Source: Planctomycetota bacterium (lineage in GTDB: Bacteria > Planctomycetota > Phycisphaerae > Phycisphaerales > Phycisphaeraceae). From it: DNA of 64,000 nt. This document shows, piece by piece, positions 42,660 through 51,325 of the stretch. Within the stretch, counting starts at the first letter, position 1. The number at the start of each line of letters is the position of its first letter. The notes under the pieces were generated by a model. That model searched no databases. It saw nothing but the letters and a program-made list of their open reading frames with translations, and had not been told where the DNA came from. The stretch is from assembly GCA_021413865.1 (NCBI GenBank), contig JAIOPN010000016.1, positions 1-64,000 of the forward strand, written 5' to 3'. Position numbers and translations under genes: made by a program.

Positions 42660-44366
42660 ATGACCATCGGCGGCGCACTACAGATCGGGCGGTCCGGCCT
42701 CCTGGCCAACCAGGCGGCGATCGACGTCACGGGCAACAACCTCGCCAACGTCGCCACCGCCGGCTACCACCGCCAGTCCGTCGTCCTTACGCCCGTCCGT
42801 GACAGCGAGGTCCAGACCGGCATCTTCATCGGCCGGGGCGTGCAGGTCACCGCCATCCAGCGCCAGGTCGATACCGCCCTCGAAACACGCCTCCGCGGCA
42901 GCATCTCCGACCAGTCCGCCTCCAACGTGACGCAGGACGTGCTGACGCAGATCCAGTCCATCGAGAACGAGCTGAGTGACAGCAGCCTCTCTTCTTACCT
43001 GGGCAATTTCTTCAACGCCTTCAGCGAGCTGGCCAACAGCCCGCGCGACAACTCCATCCGCACCGTCGTGGTCCAGCAGGCGCAGACCGTCGCCGGCTTC
43101 CTCCAGACCATGCGCAGCGACCTGGGCACCCTGCGCACGCAGGTGGACAGCGACATCGGCGCCAGCGTCGGCGCCTCGAACGATCTTCTCAAGCAGATCG
43201 AGCAGCTCAACAGCCAGATCGCCCAGCAGGACCAGGGCACCGGGGGCGCCAGCGCCCTGCGCGACCAGCGCGACGGCGTGCTGGCTCAGCTCTCGCAGTA
43301 CATGAACATCTCGACCATCGAGCAGCCCTCGGGTTCGGTGGACGTGTTCGTCGGGTCGATCCCCGTGATCCTCAACGGCCGCAGCCAGGGGCTGGAGGTC
43401 CGGCGTCAGAGCGTTGACGGCGAACTACAGATCGACGTCACCCTCGCCAGCGACGGCACCGTGCTGGTGCCCGGCAGCGGCAGGATGGGCGCCCTGATCG
43501 CGGCGCGGACCGGCGACGTGAACCAGGCGCTGGAGAAGGTTGACGAGTTCGCCTCCCAGTTGATCTACCAGGTCAACCGCGTCCACGCCCAGGGCCAGGG
43601 CCTGAACGGGTTCACCACCCTGACGGGCACGTCCAAGGTCGTCGACACCAGCGCGGCCCTGAACAGCGCGGCCGGCGGGCTCCAGTTCCCTCCCACGCAC
43701 GGCAGCTTCGAGGTGAACATCACCCAGAAGTCCACCGGCGCTCAGGTCACGCGCACCATCCAGGTTGACCTGGACGGCATCAACCCCGCTTCCGACACCA
43801 CGCTGGCGAGCCTCGTCGCGTCGCTCAACACGGTCCCCAACCTCACCGCGTCGATCACGCCCGACGGCAGGCTCAAGCTCGACACGGCGTCGAGCGATTT
43901 CGAGCTGAGCTTCGGCGACGACAGCAGCGGGGCGTTGGCGGCGCTGGGGGTCAACACGTTCTTCAGCGGTTCGGACGCCACGAACATCGCCGTGAACGCG
44001 GCGATCGTTTCCAACCCGTCGAAGATCGCCGCCGGCCTGGGGCACGTGGATGGCGACAACCGCAACGCGCTGGCGATCGCCGCGCTGCGGGACAAGCCGC
44101 AGACGGACCTGAACGGGCAGAGCATCACGGAACTCTGGAACCAGCACGTGGGCGACTACGCCGTGCGCCTGGGCCAGGCCACGCAGGCCAACAAGGCCGA
44201 CGCCGTCATCCAGCAGAGCCTCCAGCAGCAGCAACAGCAGGTCTCGGGGGTCAACTCCGACGAGGAGGCGATCAACCTGCTGGCCTACCAGCGCGCCTAC
44301 CAGGGCAGCGCCAAGTTCCTGACCGTCGTGGACCAGATGCTCCAGACCCTGCTGGGCATTCTTTGA
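42660..44366 (+). CDS. flgK: Flagellar hook-filament junction protein FlgK (HAP1)
   Basis: Joins hook to filament. The 568-residue protein has the axial N-terminal motif QAAIDVTGNNLANVATAGYHRQ, the FlgK stretches NAFSELANSPRDNSIRTVVV, DLLKQIEQLNSQIAQQD and GALRD-like DQRDGVLAQLSQ. The C-terminal end is GVNSDEEAINLLAYQRAYQ with ASAKFLTVV-like residues. It starts 25 nt after flgN. Confidence 0.96.
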   Translation: MTIGGALQIGRSGLLANQAAIDVTGNNLANVATAGYHRQSVVLTPVRDSEVQTGIFIGRGVQVTAIQRQVDTALETRLRGSISDQSASNVTQDVLTQIQSIENELSDSSLSSYLGNFFNAFSELANSPRDNSIRTVVVQQAQTVAGFLQTMRSDLGTLRTQVDSDIGASVGASNDLLKQIEQLNSQIAQQDQGTGGASALRDQRDGVLAQLSQYMNISTIEQPSGSVDVFVGSIPVILNGRSQGLEVRRQSVDGELQIDVTLASDGTVLVPGSGRMGALIAARTGDVNQALEKVDEFASQLIYQVNRVHAQGQGLNGFTTLTGTSKVVDTSAALNSAAGGLQFPPTHGSFEVNITQKSTGAQVTRTIQVDLDGINPASDTTLASLVASLNTVPNLTASITPDGRLKLDTASSDFELSFGDDSSGALAALGVNTFFSGSDATNIAVNAAIVSNPSKIAAGLGHVDGDNRNALAIAALRDKPQTDLNGQSITELWNQHVGDYAVRLGQATQANKADAVIQQSLQQQQQQVSGVNSDEEAINLLAYQRAYQGSAKFLTVVDQMLQTLLGIL

Positions 44367-44381
44367 GCTGAGGCATTCGCT

Positions 44382-46352
44382 ATGTCGAGCATAGGACCCC
44401 TTGGATCGCGGACCACACTGCTGATGGGCAGCAACAACCTGCTGTCGTCCATCCGCAGGACGCAGGCCGAGATGCTCAAGGCCCAAGAGCAGTTGTCCAC
44501 CGGCAAGATGGTCAACCGCCCGTCCGACAGCCCGTCGAGCACGTCGGCGATCCTGCTCCTGCAGAAAATCCTCCTGGCGCGCGAGCAGACGGACCGCAAC
44601 CTCGAGAACGCCTCGGGCCTGCTGGACAACGTCGATCAGGCCCTGAGCGACGCGTCCGACCTGACCATCCAGGCCACCACCGTGGCGTCGAGCCAGGTGG
44701 GCGTGGGCTCCAGCGCCGAGACGCGCAAGAACCAGGCGGGCGTCATCGACGCCCAGATCCAGGCGCTGATCGACATCGCCAACCGTCAATACCAGGGCGT
44801 TTCCCTCTTCGGCGGGTCCACGAATCCCGGTGATTCCAAGCCGGTGTTCGTCGCCGCGCTGGGTGGCGTCCGCTACATCGGGACCAACGCGAACCTGTCG
44901 GCCGACGTCGGCCTGGGCAGCCCGCTGGAGGTCAACTCCAACGGCGCGGATGCCTTCAACGCCTTCTCCTCCCGCGTCCAGAGCACGATCGACCTCAACC
45001 CCCAGGCCGCCCCCGACACACGGCTGGCGGACATCAACGGCGTCACGGGGGAGGGTTTCACCGCCGGGTCGGTCAAGGTGACGATCGACGGCACGATCGT
45101 CGTGGTCGATCTAGCCAACGCCGAGACCCTGGACGACGTGACCACGCGGATCAACAACGCCATCAACGGTGTGGACGGCAGCGCCGGATCGCTCACCCTC
45201 TCGAGCACGGGCTACTCGCTCACCGCCGCCGCGGGCCACGCCATCCGGATCGAAGAGATCGGCACGGGCGTCACCGCGACCGGCCTGGGTCTGGCCCTTA
45301 CCGCCAACGGTTCGACCGTCGCCGGCGGCGACCTGGACCCGAAACTGACCAGCGCCACCTCGATCGCCGCCCTGGGCGGCACGCTCGACCTGACCAGCGG
45401 GCTGAAGATCACCCAGGGGCTGACCACGAAAATCGCGTCGTTCGGCTCGGCGACCACCATCCAGGACATGATGAACACCGTCTCAGGCCTGAACCTGGGC
45501 CTCCGCCTGGAGGTCAACGCCAAGGGCACCGGGCTGAACCTCATCAGCGACGTCAGCGGCGTGGAATTGTCCATCGGCGAGAACGGCGGCGGCACCACCG
45601 CCACCGACCTGGGCCTGCGCACCTTCGGCCTGGACACCGAGCTTTCCACCTTCCGCGGCGGCCTGGGCGTGGCCAACCAGTCCGGCGAGGACGACTTCCA
45701 GGTCCGCCTCCACAACGGATCGAACTTCTCGGTCAACATCGACGGCCTGACCACCGTTCGCCAGGTCATCACCGCGATCCAGACCGCCGCGACCACCGCC
45801 GGATTGAACGTCGGCGACCCGGGACAGGCGGGGACCGACTTCAACATCGGTCTTGCCAGCGACGGCAACGGCTTCGTGCTCGAGGACGGCACGGCGGGCG
45901 GCAATGATTTCCGCGTGATGCAGCTCAAGGAGAGCCTGGCCGCGGACAACCTTGGCATTTACAAGAATGCCGGCAGCGCCGGGAGCATCCGCGGCGACGA
46001 CAACGCGAAGGTGCGGGTGGAGAGCGTGTTCACCCACCTGATGCAATTGCGCGACGCATTGGTCAATAACGATTCGTCTGGCATCACACTTGCTGGGTCT
46101 AAGGTCGAGGGCGACACGCAGGCCCTCGTGAAGGCAAGGGCGGACGTGGGCGTGCGGAGCCAGCGGGTGACGCAGCAACAAAGCCGCTCGGGATCGTTGA
46201 AGATCGCGGAGAGCTCGCTGCTCTCGAATCTACAGGACGCCGATGTGACGCAGGTTATTACGAACTTCACGCAGTTGCAGACGCAGTTGCAGGCCACGCT
46301 GCAGATCGGGGCGCAAAATATGCAGAGGAGCCTGCTGGACTATCTGACGTAG
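44382..46352 (+). CDS. flgL: Flagellar hook-filament junction protein FlgL (HAP3)
   Basis: Second junction protein, 656 residues, which is about twice the enterobacterial length because of a long variable central region with repeated beta-rich segments. The N-terminus (SSIRRTQAEMLKAQEQLSTG, NRPSDSPSSTSAILLLQ) and C-terminus (VTQVITNFTQLQTQLQATLQ) match flagellin-like D0/D1 helices. A sequence of the flagellin hook-IN2 type (GFTAGSVKVTIDGTIVVVDL) recurs in the centre. It starts 15 nt after flgK. It could be mistaken for a flagellin, but the position after flgK argues for FlgL. Confidence 0.93.
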   Translation: MSSIGPLGSRTTLLMGSNNLLSSIRRTQAEMLKAQEQLSTGKMVNRPSDSPSSTSAILLLQKILLAREQTDRNLENASGLLDNVDQALSDASDLTIQATTVASSQVGVGSSAETRKNQAGVIDAQIQALIDIANRQYQGVSLFGGSTNPGDSKPVFVAALGGVRYIGTNANLSADVGLGSPLEVNSNGADAFNAFSSRVQSTIDLNPQAAPDTRLADINGVTGEGFTAGSVKVTIDGTIVVVDLANAETLDDVTTRINNAINGVDGSAGSLTLSSTGYSLTAAAGHAIRIEEIGTGVTATGLGLALTANGSTVAGGDLDPKLTSATSIAALGGTLDLTSGLKITQGLTTKIASFGSATTIQDMMNTVSGLNLGLRLEVNAKGTGLNLISDVSGVELSIGENGGGTTATDLGLRTFGLDTELSTFRGGLGVANQSGEDDFQVRLHNGSNFSVNIDGLTTVRQVITAIQTAATTAGLNVGDPGQAGTDFNIGLASDGNGFVLEDGTAGGNDFRVMQLKESLAADNLGIYKNAGSAGSIRGDDNAKVRVESVFTHLMQLRDALVNNDSSGITLAGSKVEGDTQALVKARADVGVRSQRVTQQQSRSGSLKIAESSLLSNLQDADVTQVITNFTQLQTQLQATLQIGAQNMQRSLLDYLT

Positions 46353-46486
46353 GAGCGCAGGGATTGCGCGTCGTTGCGCGGCCGTCGGCCGGAGCGAGCG
46401 ACGCGGAGGATCGGCGGGACGCCGAGGTCTCGGGCCGTGTTGGCCCGGGGCGATCCAGGATGGACGGGCCGACGAGGAACGAAGTC

Positions 46487-46933
46487 ATGTTGATCCAGAC
46501 GTCACGCTTTGGTCAGGTGGAGGTGGATGATTCGCGGATCATCACTTTCTCCAAGGGGATACTGGGATTCCCCGCGTACAAGCGCTACGTGCTCATCGAG
46601 CCGGCGCAGGACGCGACGTTCTGGTGGCTGCAGTCGATCGAGACGCCGGACCTGGCGTTCGTGGTCACGGACCCGAGCCTGTTCGTCTCCAGCTACCGCG
46701 TGCCCATCCGCCCCGAGCAGATGGCGGACCTGGGGCTCGGGTCGATCGAGGAGGCGCAGGTCCTGGTGATCGTCAACAAGCGCGGCAACGTGCTGACGGG
46801 CAACCTGCAGGGCCCTCTTGTGGTGAACCTGAACACGCACACCGCAGAGCAGCTCGTGCTCTCGGAGCGTCGGTTCACCACGCGGGTGCCGCTGGTGGAG
46901 CTGCACCAGGGCGTCGAGGCGATGGCGGGCTGA
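46487..46933 (+). CDS. fliW: Flagellar assembly factor FliW, CsrA antagonist
   Basis: A 148-residue protein that in other bacteria binds either flagellin or CsrA, freeing flagellin mRNA from CsrA repression once filament protein has been exported. It carries the family motifs [39 protein letters not shown] and [23 protein letters not shown] 46487 has GAGGAA about 7 nt upstream. A hairpin with GGA in its loop (46411-46425) lies in the leader. It is directly followed by csrA and flagellin. Confidence 0.95.
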   Translation: MLIQTSRFGQVEVDDSRIITFSKGILGFPAYKRYVLIEPAQDATFWWLQSIETPDLAFVVTDPSLFVSSYRVPIRPEQMADLGLGSIEEAQVLVIVNKRGNVLTGNLQGPLVVNLNTHTAEQLVLSERRFTTRVPLVELHQGVEAMAG

Positions 46934-46971
46934 GCCCGCGGGACGGTCGGGCAGGGGTGACAGGCGGCGGG

Positions 46972-46991
46972 CCGGCGCACGGAGGCGCCGG
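46972..46991 (+). promoter_or_regulatory. Candidate CsrA-binding hairpin before csrA
   Basis: CCGGCGC (46972-46978) and GCGCCGG (46985-46991) form a perfect 7-bp stem with the six-nucleotide loop ACGGAG. A-N-GGA-N in a hexaloop is the best-known CsrA/RsmA recognition form. It lies 30 nt before the csrA ATG, suggesting that CsrA may control its own translation. This is sequence-based only. Confidence 0.55.
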
Positions 46992-47021
46992 TTGCAGGGT
47001 CCACGGAAGGAGCTTCACGCG

Positions 47022-47291
47022 ATGCTAGTGCTTTCCCGCCAGCGCGACGAGACGATCATGATCGGCGACGAGATCGAGATCACGATCGTTGACATCCGCG
47101 GCGACAAGGTCAGGTTGGGGATCAGCGCCCCGCGCACGGTACAGGTTCACCGCAAGGAGGTTTACGAGGCGATCCAGCGGGAGAACACCGAGGCGGCGCA
47201 GGTCCCGATCCACGACGTGAGCCTGGCGAATCGGAGCGTCAAACAACCCGGGCCCGCCCGACTCGGCGGGAACGGACAGGAAAAAGCCTGA
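47022..47291 (+). CDS. csrA: Carbon storage regulator CsrA
   Basis: Small dimeric RNA-binding protein of 89 residues that blocks translation by covering GGA sites. The core [20 protein letters not shown], then [12 protein letters not shown] and [14 protein letters not shown], is standard, including the Arg in VHRKE that contacts RNA. A 25- to 30-residue tail (Asn/Gly/Pro-rich) extends beyond the usual 60 or so residues. In FliW-containing bacteria an extended CsrA tail is where FliW binds non-competitively, so the tail fits the neighbour. AAGGAG is 9 nt before the ATG. Confidence 0.96.
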   Translation: MLVLSRQRDETIMIGDEIEITIVDIRGDKVRLGISAPRTVQVHRKEVYEAIQRENTEAAQVPIHDVSLANRSVKQPGPARLGGNGQEKA

Positions 47292-47335
47292 ACAGCAGGC
47301 GGCGGCCGCACAGGGCGGCGCAAGAGCGGAGCGAG

Positions 47336-47355
47336 GGGCCGGCGGACACCGGCCC
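47336..47355 (+). promoter_or_regulatory. Candidate CsrA-binding hairpin in the flagellin leader
   Basis: GGGCCGG (47336-47342) and CCGGCCC (47349-47355) enclose the hexaloop CGGACA. With the AAGGAGGA of the flagellin ribosome-binding site about 85 nt downstream it could give CsrA two GGA contacts, as in the Bacillus hag leader. The GGA is one place off the canonical ANGGAN position. Confidence 0.45.
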
Positions 47356-47450
47356 GGACATTACGGATCAGCCCCTGGGTGCGGCGCCGGTCAGGTTTCC
47401 GGCGGCACGCCCCAAGGCACAAGCGATCACGACAGTCAAGGAGGATTGTC

Positions 47451-48914
47451 ATGTCGAGGATTAACACAAACGTTTCTGCGATGGTCGCCCAGCACAACCT
47501 TGCCAACTCCAACGCCGACCTCCAGGTCCGGCTCCAGAGGCTGAGCACGGGGCTGCAGATCAACCGCGGCGCCGACAACCCGGCCGGGTTGATCGTCTCC
47601 GAGCGGCTGCGCAGCGAGATCGCCGGCGTGACCCAGGCGATCGACAACGTCAGCCGCGCCACCAACGTCATCGCCACCACCGAGGGCGCGCTGGGCGAGA
47701 TCTCCAATCTCCTCACCAGCATCAAGGGCCTGACCGTCGAGGCCGCCAACACCGGCGCCTTCAGCCCCGACGAGATCAAGGCCAACCAGCTCCAGATCGA
47801 CTCGGCCATCGAGTCCATCACCCGCATCTCCAACTCCGCCAGCTTCGCCGGCCTCAAGCTCCTCAACGGCTCGCTGGACTACACCCTCAGCGGGGTGAAC
47901 TCCGCGCAGATCCAGGACGCCAGGGTCACCAGCGCCAACTTCGGCACGCAGACCTACATCCCCGTCAACGTCGAGGTCCTCAACTCCGCCGAGACCGCCA
48001 GCCTCTTTATCTCCGGCAACACCACCGGCGCCGCGGGCGCCCTGCTCTCCAGCGTCACCTTCGAGGTCACGGGCAGCACCGGCGTGCAGGTCTTCTCCTT
48101 CACCTCGGGCACCGCGCTCTCCGCCGTCGCCTTCGCCATCAACCAGGTCAAGGACGCCACCGGCGTCTCCGCCTCCCTCGTCAGCGCCACCGACCAGACC
48201 TCCGGCCTGGTCCTCACCAGCGCCTCCTTCGGCTCCGACGCCTTCGTCAGCGTCCGCAAGCTCGACAGCTCCGGCGCCTTCTTCCAGACCTACACCGCCC
48301 AGAACGGCGCCAGCGCCAACCGCGACACCGGCGAGGACGTCCTGGCCCTCATCAACGGCAACCTCGCCCTGGGCGACGGCACCAAGCTCTCACTCCACTC
48401 CTCCACCCTCAACGTCGAGCTCAACCTCACCACCGCCGCCGCGCAGGCGCTGAGCACCTACTCCTTCAACGTCGTCGGCGGCGGCGCCAATTTCCAGATC
48501 GGCCAATCCGTTAACTCCAGCCAGCAGGTCGGCTTCGGCATCCAGTCCGTCGCCGCCAGCAACCTTGGCGACCAGACCGTCGGATTCCTCAGCTCCGTCG
48601 TCTCCGGCGGCGCCAACAGCCTCATCGCCGGCAACCAGGCCGGCGCATCCCAGGTCATCGACAAGGCCATCGACCAGGTCTCCTTCCTCCGCGGCCGCCT
48701 GGGCGCCTTCGAACGCAACACCCTCCAGACCGCCTCACAGAGCCAGCAGGTCGCACTTGAAAACCTGACCTCCTCGGAGAGCTCCATCCGCGACGCCGAC
48801 TTCGCCGCGGAAACCAGCAGGCTCACCCGTGCCCAGATCCTCGTCAGCGCCGGCACCTCCACCCTCGCCCTGGCGAACTCCACCTCGCAGAGCGTCCTGC
48901 GCCTGCTGCAATAA
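47451..48914 (+). CDS. Flagellin
   Basis: Filament subunit of 487 residues. The N-terminal D0/D1 region (MSRINTNVSAMVAQHNLANS, LSTGLQINRGADNPAGL) and the C-terminal helices (NLTSSESSIRDADFAAETSR, ending SVLRLLQ) are conserved. The middle is a Ser/Thr/Ala-rich variable domain. The strong Shine-Dalgarno AAGGAGG lies about 6 nt before the ATG and overlaps a likely CsrA GGA site. It is the last gene of the flagellar block, followed by a hairpin terminator. No sigma-28 promoter was recognised in the 159-nt leader. Confidence 0.96.
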   Translation: MSRINTNVSAMVAQHNLANSNADLQVRLQRLSTGLQINRGADNPAGLIVSERLRSEIAGVTQAIDNVSRATNVIATTEGALGEISNLLTSIKGLTVEAANTGAFSPDEIKANQLQIDSAIESITRISNSASFAGLKLLNGSLDYTLSGVNSAQIQDARVTSANFGTQTYIPVNVEVLNSAETASLFISGNTTGAAGALLSSVTFEVTGSTGVQVFSFTSGTALSAVAFAINQVKDATGVSASLVSATDQTSGLVLTSASFGSDAFVSVRKLDSSGAFFQTYTAQNGASANRDTGEDVLALINGNLALGDGTKLSLHSSTLNVELNLTTAAAQALSTYSFNVVGGGANFQIGQSVNSSQQVGFGIQSVAASNLGDQTVGFLSSVVSGGANSLIAGNQAGASQVIDKAIDQVSFLRGRLGAFERNTLQTASQSQQVALENLTSSESSIRDADFAAETSRLTRAQILVSAGTSTLALANSTSQSVLRLLQ

Positions 48915-48940
48915 GCCGCTCCCCAATCCGCAAGCCGCGC

Positions 48941-48978
48941 CCGATGACGAGTCCGCGAGTCGTCGGGGTCTTGCTTTA
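48941..48978 (+). terminator. Rho-independent-type terminator after flagellin
   Basis: CCCGATGAC (48941-48949) and GTCGTCGGG (48960-48968) form a 9-bp stem with one T-G pair and a 10-nt loop, followed by GTCTTGCTTT. It lies 27 nt after the flagellin stop and before the convergent lyase gene. Confidence 0.6.
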
Positions 48979-48984
48979 CCTTCC

Positions 48985-51120
48985 TCACCGCCCGCACACG
49001 CCCTCATCCATCGTGTGCCGCAGCGCGAGCAACTCATTCCCTTCGGGCGACTCGCGGTGGAACGCCAGGTGGCCCCACTCCTTCCACCGGCCATACCCCA
49101 TCTCCACATCGAAATCCTTGTGCGAGACGCAGAGCGTGTCGGTGCAGCCGGCGAAACGCACGCGCACGGCCGTCGCCGCGTGAGCGTCCGCCTCCGCGCC
49201 GTTGAGCCGCACGGGCAACCGCTCGACCGCGGGCATCGCCTCGCCCGCCACCATCGGCACGATCACCCACACGAAGCAGTCCGACGCCGCGCGGCGTGAA
49301 TAGACGAAGCAGGGGCATTGCGCCGCGTCGAGCTTTTTGTATTCGAGGTAGGCCGACAGACCCGGATCGCTGTCTCGCTCCAGGGCCAATCCTTCGCTCG
49401 CGGCCGGGATGATCGCCAGCCCCGGTGCGCCGGCCTCGCCGAGCACGACGGCCGCCCCCTTCACCGTGCCGGGCACGCAGCCGTGCCAGTAGATGCGGTA
49501 GTCGTTCTCCTGCGCCGCCTCGACCCAGTCCATGACGACCCAGTAGCTCCGCGTCAGGCCGTGGCCCGCCTTGGCGAAAAAGATTTTCCGCGCGTGGATC
49601 GTCTCCCGCCCGCTGCGGTGGGTGTAGAACCCCTCATGCACGCCGTGGAAAAAGTCGTGCGTCGGCCCGCTGATCCACCGCCGCACCGACGGGATCACCA
49701 GCCGGCTCCACCGCCACTCGTTGATGACCGGGTTCTGCTCCTGCCCCGCGATGGTGAGGCAGTTGTGCGCCCGGGTGGATTGGTCGTACATCCTCGCCGG
49801 GCCGCTGCCCTCGGGCCCCGGGCCCATCTCACCCAGGAAGCGCACGCCCATCGCGTGGACGTCCACCCCCAGCACCTCGTTGTGCCCGTGGCTCGTCACG
49901 ATCGGCCCGCGGTCGGCGGCCGCCACCGCCATGTAACCCGCGTCACGCTTGTCCGAGTCACGCAGCGCCGCGTACCCCGTCGGCCCAAGCAGCACCGACG
50001 CATGCCCCGGGTCCAGCGCCCGCGTCTGCTCGTACGTCCGCGCCCCCTCCAGCCCCGTGAGCCAGAACGCCGACTCCGGGATCACGCCCGGCGTCCCCTC
50101 CGCCCCCTCTCCGCTCACAACGCCCAGGTGTTCCGCGTACCACTTGCACGCCCGGTCGCCCGTCAGCGCCGCCGCCGTCGCCGCAATGGAGGTCAGCCCC
50201 ACGTCTCCGGGGTAGGTGTCGCCGAACGATGGCAGCGACCCGCTCGGCGTCGCCATCGACAGCACGAACCGCGTCGCCCTGACGAGCCGATCGGCGAACG
50301 CGGCCGACATCGGCTGGCCGTTGCGGTGCGCGATCAGGTAGAAATCCCAGAGCGCCCGCAGGTTTCCGCACTGGTAGCCCAGCGTCGTCTCCCGTGCGCC
50401 GCCGTCGCTCTTGTAATGCCCGCGCAGGTGCTCCTCGACCACGCTCCACCCCGCGCGCACAAAAAACGCCGAGCGGGAAAACTCCGGGAAGAGCAGGCCG
50501 AAGAAGGGCAGCGCGTGCATGCCGTGCAGGTACCAGTTGTGCCCCTCGGTCCCCAGCGAGAGCTGCGGCCAGGTCGAGGTGTGTGTGTCCCACGCGTCGC
50601 AGGTAATGGCATAAAGATGGTCGAGGAACGCGACACGCCCGGCCGTCGTGAAGCCGGGGCAGTCCAGCAGGAGGAAATAGGCGTTGAGTTCGAGCGAGCC
50701 CTGCGAGCCGTTGAAGCTGCCCCAGTTGAACATGCCCCCGGTGGCGGTGCGGAGGTAGAACCGCTCGAAGGTCGCGCCGTAGCGCTCGTCGCCCGTGGCC
50801 CACCATGCTTTCCCCAGCGCGGCGATCCCCGCCGTCGCACGCGGGCCGGTGGCTTCCTGGGCCGTCATTTTCTCAAACCGCGCCGCCGCCGCGGTGTCGA
50901 ACGAGCGCCACGCCCCGTAGTGCTCGCGGAGGAAAGCGAGGATTTCGCTCTTACGCTCGTATTCGAAACGGAACCGCCCGCGCGGCGGGCGTGCCAGTGC
51001 CGCCAGTAACGCCGTCGCCGGGTCCGGCGCGGTCCGGATCGCCGCCGTCTCCGGCCGGCCCGTATCCAGCGCGTCCAGCAGGTTCCTGAGTTTCTCGGGC
51101 TGGGCAGCGGCGTCGGCCAT
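48985..51120 (-). CDS. Heparinase II/III-like polysaccharide lyase
   Basis: The 711-residue protein has an alpha-toroid N-terminal half (LSLGTEGHNWYLHGMHALPF, GHYKSDGGARETTLGYQCGN) and a beta-sandwich C-terminal half with TSHGHNEVLGVDVHAMGVRF and QSTRAHNCLTIAGQEQNPV. This matches PL12/PL17-type heparinase II/III and alginate lyase folds, which cleave uronic acid-containing chains. No signal peptide precedes MADAAAQPEK, so an intracellular role is likely. I chose ATG 51120 because the upstream frame is encoded by the repeat next to it. The exact substrate cannot be told. Confidence 0.82.
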   Translation of the reverse strand: MADAAAQPEKLRNLLDALDTGRPETAAIRTAPDPATALLAALARPPRGRFRFEYERKSEILAFLREHYGAWRSFDTAAAARFEKMTAQEATGPRATAGIAALGKAWWATGDERYGATFERFYLRTATGGMFNWGSFNGSQGSLELNAYFLLLDCPGFTTAGRVAFLDHLYAITCDAWDTHTSTWPQLSLGTEGHNWYLHGMHALPFFGLLFPEFSRSAFFVRAGWSVVEEHLRGHYKSDGGARETTLGYQCGNLRALWDFYLIAHRNGQPMSAAFADRLVRATRFVLSMATPSGSLPSFGDTYPGDVGLTSIAATAAALTGDRACKWYAEHLGVVSGEGAEGTPGVIPESAFWLTGLEGARTYEQTRALDPGHASVLLGPTGYAALRDSDKRDAGYMAVAAADRGPIVTSHGHNEVLGVDVHAMGVRFLGEMGPGPEGSGPARMYDQSTRAHNCLTIAGQEQNPVINEWRWSRLVIPSVRRWISGPTHDFFHGVHEGFYTHRSGRETIHARKIFFAKAGHGLTRSYWVVMDWVEAAQENDYRIYWHGCVPGTVKGAAVVLGEAGAPGLAIIPAASEGLALERDSDPGLSAYLEYKKLDAAQCPCFVYSRRAASDCFVWVIVPMVAGEAMPAVERLPVRLNGAEADAHAATAVRVRFAGCTDTLCVSHKDFDVEMGYGRWKEWGHLAFHRESPEGNELLALRHTMDEGVCGR

Positions 51121-51190
51121 GGCGGGGCTCCGGTGGGGCGGACCATCAGGATAAGGTACTGCCCACGATCGGGTCGCGGCCTGTTTGAAA

Positions 51191-51275
51191 TGGGTGGCTG
51201 GGGCTGAGGCTTTGCGAAGCCCCGGCGCGGCGCCCGCAACAGACCGGGGCATCGAAGACTCTGCCCCAGCCACCC
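51191..51275. repeat. GGGTGGCTGGGGC dispersed repeat between heparinase-like gene and metG
   Basis: The 85-bp element has ends GGGTGGCTGGGGC (51192-51204) and GCCCCAGCCACCC (51263-51275) and inner pair AAGCCCCGG/CCGGGGC. It is nearly identical to the copy inside flgA at 38715-38798; the main differences lie in the central loop. It sits in the divergent spacer, 51 nt before metG. Confidence 0.9.
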
Positions 51276-51313
51276 GCTCCATTACCGCCCGCAACCCCGG
51301 GCCGTTTCTTCCG

Positions 51314-51319
51314 TACAAT
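51314..51319 (+). promoter_or_regulatory. -10-like TACAAT abutting the metG start
   Basis: TACAAT ends 6 nt before the metG ATG with only CCCGCC between, so a transcript from it would be leaderless. The context TACAATCCCGCCATG closely resembles TAGAATCCCGCCCATG at ileS. No -35 was recognised. Confidence 0.4.
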
Positions 51320-51325
51320 CCCGCC

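Noticed and set aside
47404-47418. GGCACGCCCCAAGGC as a sigma-54 site before flagellin
   Set aside because: The GG to GC spacing is 13, not 12, and the -12 element lacks TTGC.
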